DNA of 34,899 nt, taken from contig JABUSV010000192.1 of assembly GCA_021442555.1 (NCBI GenBank), positions 1 to 34,899 of the forward strand, read 5' to 3'. This stretch comes from Pseudobutyrivibrio sp. Its GTDB lineage: Bacteria > Bacillota > Clostridia > Lachnospirales > Lachnospiraceae. Both the position numbers and the translations under genes were made by a program. Position 1 is the stretch's first letter, and each line of letters opens with the position of its first letter. Positions 32,841 to 34,899 of this stretch are shown one piece after another. The notes below the pieces were generated by a model. The model did no database searches. It was not told the DNA's origin and saw only the letters and a list, made by a program, of their open reading frames with translations.

Positions 32841-34781
32841 ATGACACAACAGGAATATGATAATATCCTTAAAGCAATTGAATACGCGAGAAATACTGAC
32901 AGGACAGGCTTTTCGGCAGCTGATTACAGGGTGTTTTTAGATAATATATTAAACAGTATTACTGCCACAGATCCTCAAATATACGAAAAATACAGAATTC
33001 TTGTGGACGCTTTTAGAGAAGTGGCATTAGAGGCCATTGAGACAACATATGAAGGCTATGAGGCTGATTATGAACTTATGCTTCAGGTTATACTAAGAGC
33101 TGGCAAGCTGGGCGTTATATCACCAGAGTCTTATGAAAAAAGAATAAGTCAGATAATGGATGCAAAGAATCTGGCAGTATATGAGGAAAACACAAGAAAA
33201 GCCAGGCAGAATCTGAATAATAATATTCTTAGGATGCTATATGTTTCGGGCAGATCTGTTACTTTTGAGATCTGTGATGGTGGAATATATAACAGTGTTA
33301 ATTCATACGTATTGTATGTTAACGGCAGAGCTATAAAAACAACAGACAAGGTTGTAAACTCTGTATTTTCCCTTGCACCTCAGGAGAACTATGTACTTCA
33401 CATCTGTAAAGAAGGCAGCGAGGAAATAACAGATGCCATAGAATTTAGAACCACAGCTGAGACTGTGACATTAGATGTAAGAGATTTTGGAGCCATGGGC
33501 GATGGCAGACATAACGATACTGTCATGATTCAGGCAGCCATTATGTCGTGCCCAAAGGGAGGTCGTGTCTTTGTTCCTGAGGGAAAATATCGCATCACTA
33601 ATCTTTTCTTAAAGAGCGATTTAATTTTGGAATTAGATGATAATGCAGAGCTTATTTCCATACCAGACAAAGATATATTTCCTAGATTTCCATCAGTGGT
33701 TTCTACTACAGACCAAAAGGGAGAATATCATCTGGGAAGCTGGGAGGGCAACCCACTTCCTATGTTCTGCGGTATTATTTCAGGTGTAAATGTTGAGAAT
33801 GTTCTAATCTGCGGAAGAGGCACAATCAATGGCAATGCTTCCAAGGAGACCTGGTGGAAGGATCCTAAGATTATGAATGTTGCCTTCAGACCAAGACTTT
33901 TGTTTTTAAACAACTGTAAAAATATCACCCTTCAGGGAATTACAGTTACAAACAGTCCATCGTGGACCTTACATCCATTTTTCAGTGAACATCTCAGATT
34001 CTATAATCTGACAATACAAAACCCTCCGGACAGTCCAAATACAGATGGGTTTGATCCGGAGAGCTGTAAGGATATAGTTATAGCTGGTGTAAAGTTCTCA
34101 TTGGGAGACGACTGCATTGCTGTTAAATCAGGCAAAATATATATGGGAAGTACCTACAAGACTCCTTCGGAGGATATTACTATAAGACAGTGCCTCATGG
34201 AAAATGGACATGGTGCTGTAACCCTTGGCTCTGAGATGGCAGGTGGTGTCAAGAATCTTACCGTTAGAGACTGCATTTTCAGAAACACAGACAGAGGTCT
34301 TAGAATCAAAACCAGGCGTGGCCGAGGTAAGGATGCTGTCATAGATGGTATAACATTTGAGAATATCCGAATGGATAACGTTATGACTCCTTTTGTCATC
34401 AACTGTTTTTATTTTTGTGATCCGGATGGCAAGACCAATTATGTGCAAAGCAGAGATTTTTATCCTGTAGATGAGGGTACACCATCCATCAAAAAGCTTG
34501 TTTTTAAGAATATCGAAAGCTATAATTGTCACGTTGCTGCCAGCTTCTTTGAAGGGCTTCCTGAACAAAAGATTGAGAGCGTTGTTATGGAAAATGTTAC
34601 AATAGATTTTTCTAACAATCCAAAATGTGATGTTCCGGCAATGTCAAATGGAGTTGAGGTTTGCTCAAAAAAAGGTATTTTTGCAAGAAATATCAGTGAG
34701 CTTGTCTTAAAAAATGTCTCTGTTAAGGGACAGGAGGGTCAAGCATTTATTATTGAAGATGTTGACAGATTTATTAATTAA
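32841..34781 (+). CDS. GH28 polygalacturonase-like enzyme with extra N-terminal region
   Basis: Right-handed beta-helix glycosidase acting on galacturonic-acid or rhamnogalacturonan oligomers. The catalytic domain (about 205-646) has all GH28 motifs: NTDGFDPES (about 400), GDDCIAVKSG (about 422), GHGAVTLGSE (about 455) and RGLRIKTRRG (about 486). Before it is a fibronectin-III-like region (about 132-205), common in clostridial intracellular GH28. Residues 1-131 are an additional charged, all-helical region I do not recognise. No signal peptide, so cytoplasmic, likely an exo-enzyme on imported oligomers. Start supported by AGGA ten bases ahead; a start at Met132 lacks a ribosome site. Confidence 0.92.
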   Translation: MTQQEYDNILKAIEYARNTDRTGFSAADYRVFLDNILNSITATDPQIYEKYRILVDAFREVALEAIETTYEGYEADYELMLQVILRAGKLGVISPESYEKRISQIMDAKNLAVYEENTRKARQNLNNNILRMLYVSGRSVTFEICDGGIYNSVNSYVLYVNGRAIKTTDKVVNSVFSLAPQENYVLHICKEGSEEITDAIEFRTTAETVTLDVRDFGAMGDGRHNDTVMIQAAIMSCPKGGRVFVPEGKYRITNLFLKSDLILELDDNAELISIPDKDIFPRFPSVVSTTDQKGEYHLGSWEGNPLPMFCGIISGVNVENVLICGRGTINGNASKETWWKDPKIMNVAFRPRLLFLNNCKNITLQGITVTNSPSWTLHPFFSEHLRFYNLTIQNPPDSPNTDGFDPESCKDIVIAGVKFSLGDDCIAVKSGKIYMGSTYKTPSEDITIRQCLMENGHGAVTLGSEMAGGVKNLTVRDCIFRNTDRGLRIKTRRGRGKDAVIDGITFENIRMDNVMTPFVINCFYFCDPDGKTNYVQSRDFYPVDEGTPSIKKLVFKNIESYNCHVAASFFEGLPEQKIESVVMENVTIDFSNNPKCDVPAMSNGVEVCSKKGIFARNISELVLKNVSVKGQEGQAFIIEDVDRFIN

Positions 34782-34782
34782 T

Positions 34783-34899
34783 AAAAAGAGGAGATAATTT
34801 ACGCAGTAAATTATAGACGAAACTTCGGCGAAGCCGCTTGTCAAAAAAGAGGAGATAATTTACGCAGTAAATTATAGACGAAACTTCGGCGAAGCCGCT
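34783..34899. repeat. tandem hairpin-rich repeat, 61-base period
   Basis: Two copies identical over 56 bases (34783-34838 and 34844-34899) are separated by TGTCA. Each copy has AAGAGGAGAT (ribosome-site-like), a perfect 9-bp hairpin (ATAATTTAC, loop GCA, GTAAATTAT; first copy 34794-34814) and the palindrome CTTCGGCGAAG (34823-34833). It starts just after the GH28 stop, and the window ends at the last base of copy two, so more copies may follow. No open reading frame is supported here. Confidence 0.9.

Noticed and set aside
34783-34899. CRISPR array at the window end
   Set aside because: Repeat of 56 bases with only five bases between copies; no spacers of 30-40 bases and no cas genes in the window.

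Overview
The window looks like chromosome from a low-GC, Gram-positive anaerobe of the Clostridia, most likely a Lachnospiraceae member of the Butyrivibrio/Pseudobutyrivibrio/Roseburia/Agathobacter type. The evidence is a type IV pilus cluster without outer-membrane secretin genes, strong AGGAGG-type ribosome sites, an LplB/YtcP-type sugar importer with no ATPase gene beside it, and intracellular pectin-oligosaccharide enzymes. The genus is inferred from gene style, not from a marker gene.

Layout. (1) 1-482 has no convincing gene; it holds a strong hairpin, a foldable stretch and the promoter region of the pilus operon. (2) 483-20446 is one long + strand run: retraction ATPase pilT, extension ATPase pilB, platform pilC, a major-pilin candidate, prepilin peptidase pilD, a PilM-PilN fusion, PilO, four minor-pilin-like proteins (two very large, 774 and about 835 aa), a 1682-aa secreted protein with a proline-rich repeat linker, and a SpoU/TrmH RNA methyltransferase. 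Most junctions are overlaps or gaps of a few bases. (3) 20443-22657 is a two-gene unit with its own strong promoter, a 42-nt near-perfect palindrome and a terminator: a homocitrate/isopropylmalate-synthase-family enzyme that I think is a Re-citrate synthase candidate, and a GntR/FCD regulator. (4) 22738-34781 is a carbohydrate locus: a LacI regulator; a convergent operon (membrane AraC-type regulator followed by a serine hydrolase); and, divergent from it, a sugar-binding lipoprotein, two permeases, a CE12-type acetylesterase, a GH43 and a GH28. (5) The window ends in two 56-base identical copies of a hairpin-rich repeat at 61-base period, the second ending on the last base.

How it works together (inference). 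The pilus genes should build a retractable surface fibre, with the giant minor pilins and the 1682-aa protein as candidate tip or adhesive parts, useful for holding on to plant fibre. The distal locus would import acetylated pectin oligosaccharides through the lipoprotein and permeases, de-acetylate them in the cytoplasm (CE12, perhaps the serine hydrolase) and cut them with GH28 and GH43, none of which has an export signal. Operator-like palindromes near each regulator gene suggest local control by GntR, LacI and AraC proteins.

Most noteworthy: the 1682-aa protein with three related modules, the GH28 with an extra N-terminal helical region, the three 12-bp motif copies in the AraC/lipoprotein divergent region, the palindrome at the citrate-synthase-like promoter, and the terminal repeat.
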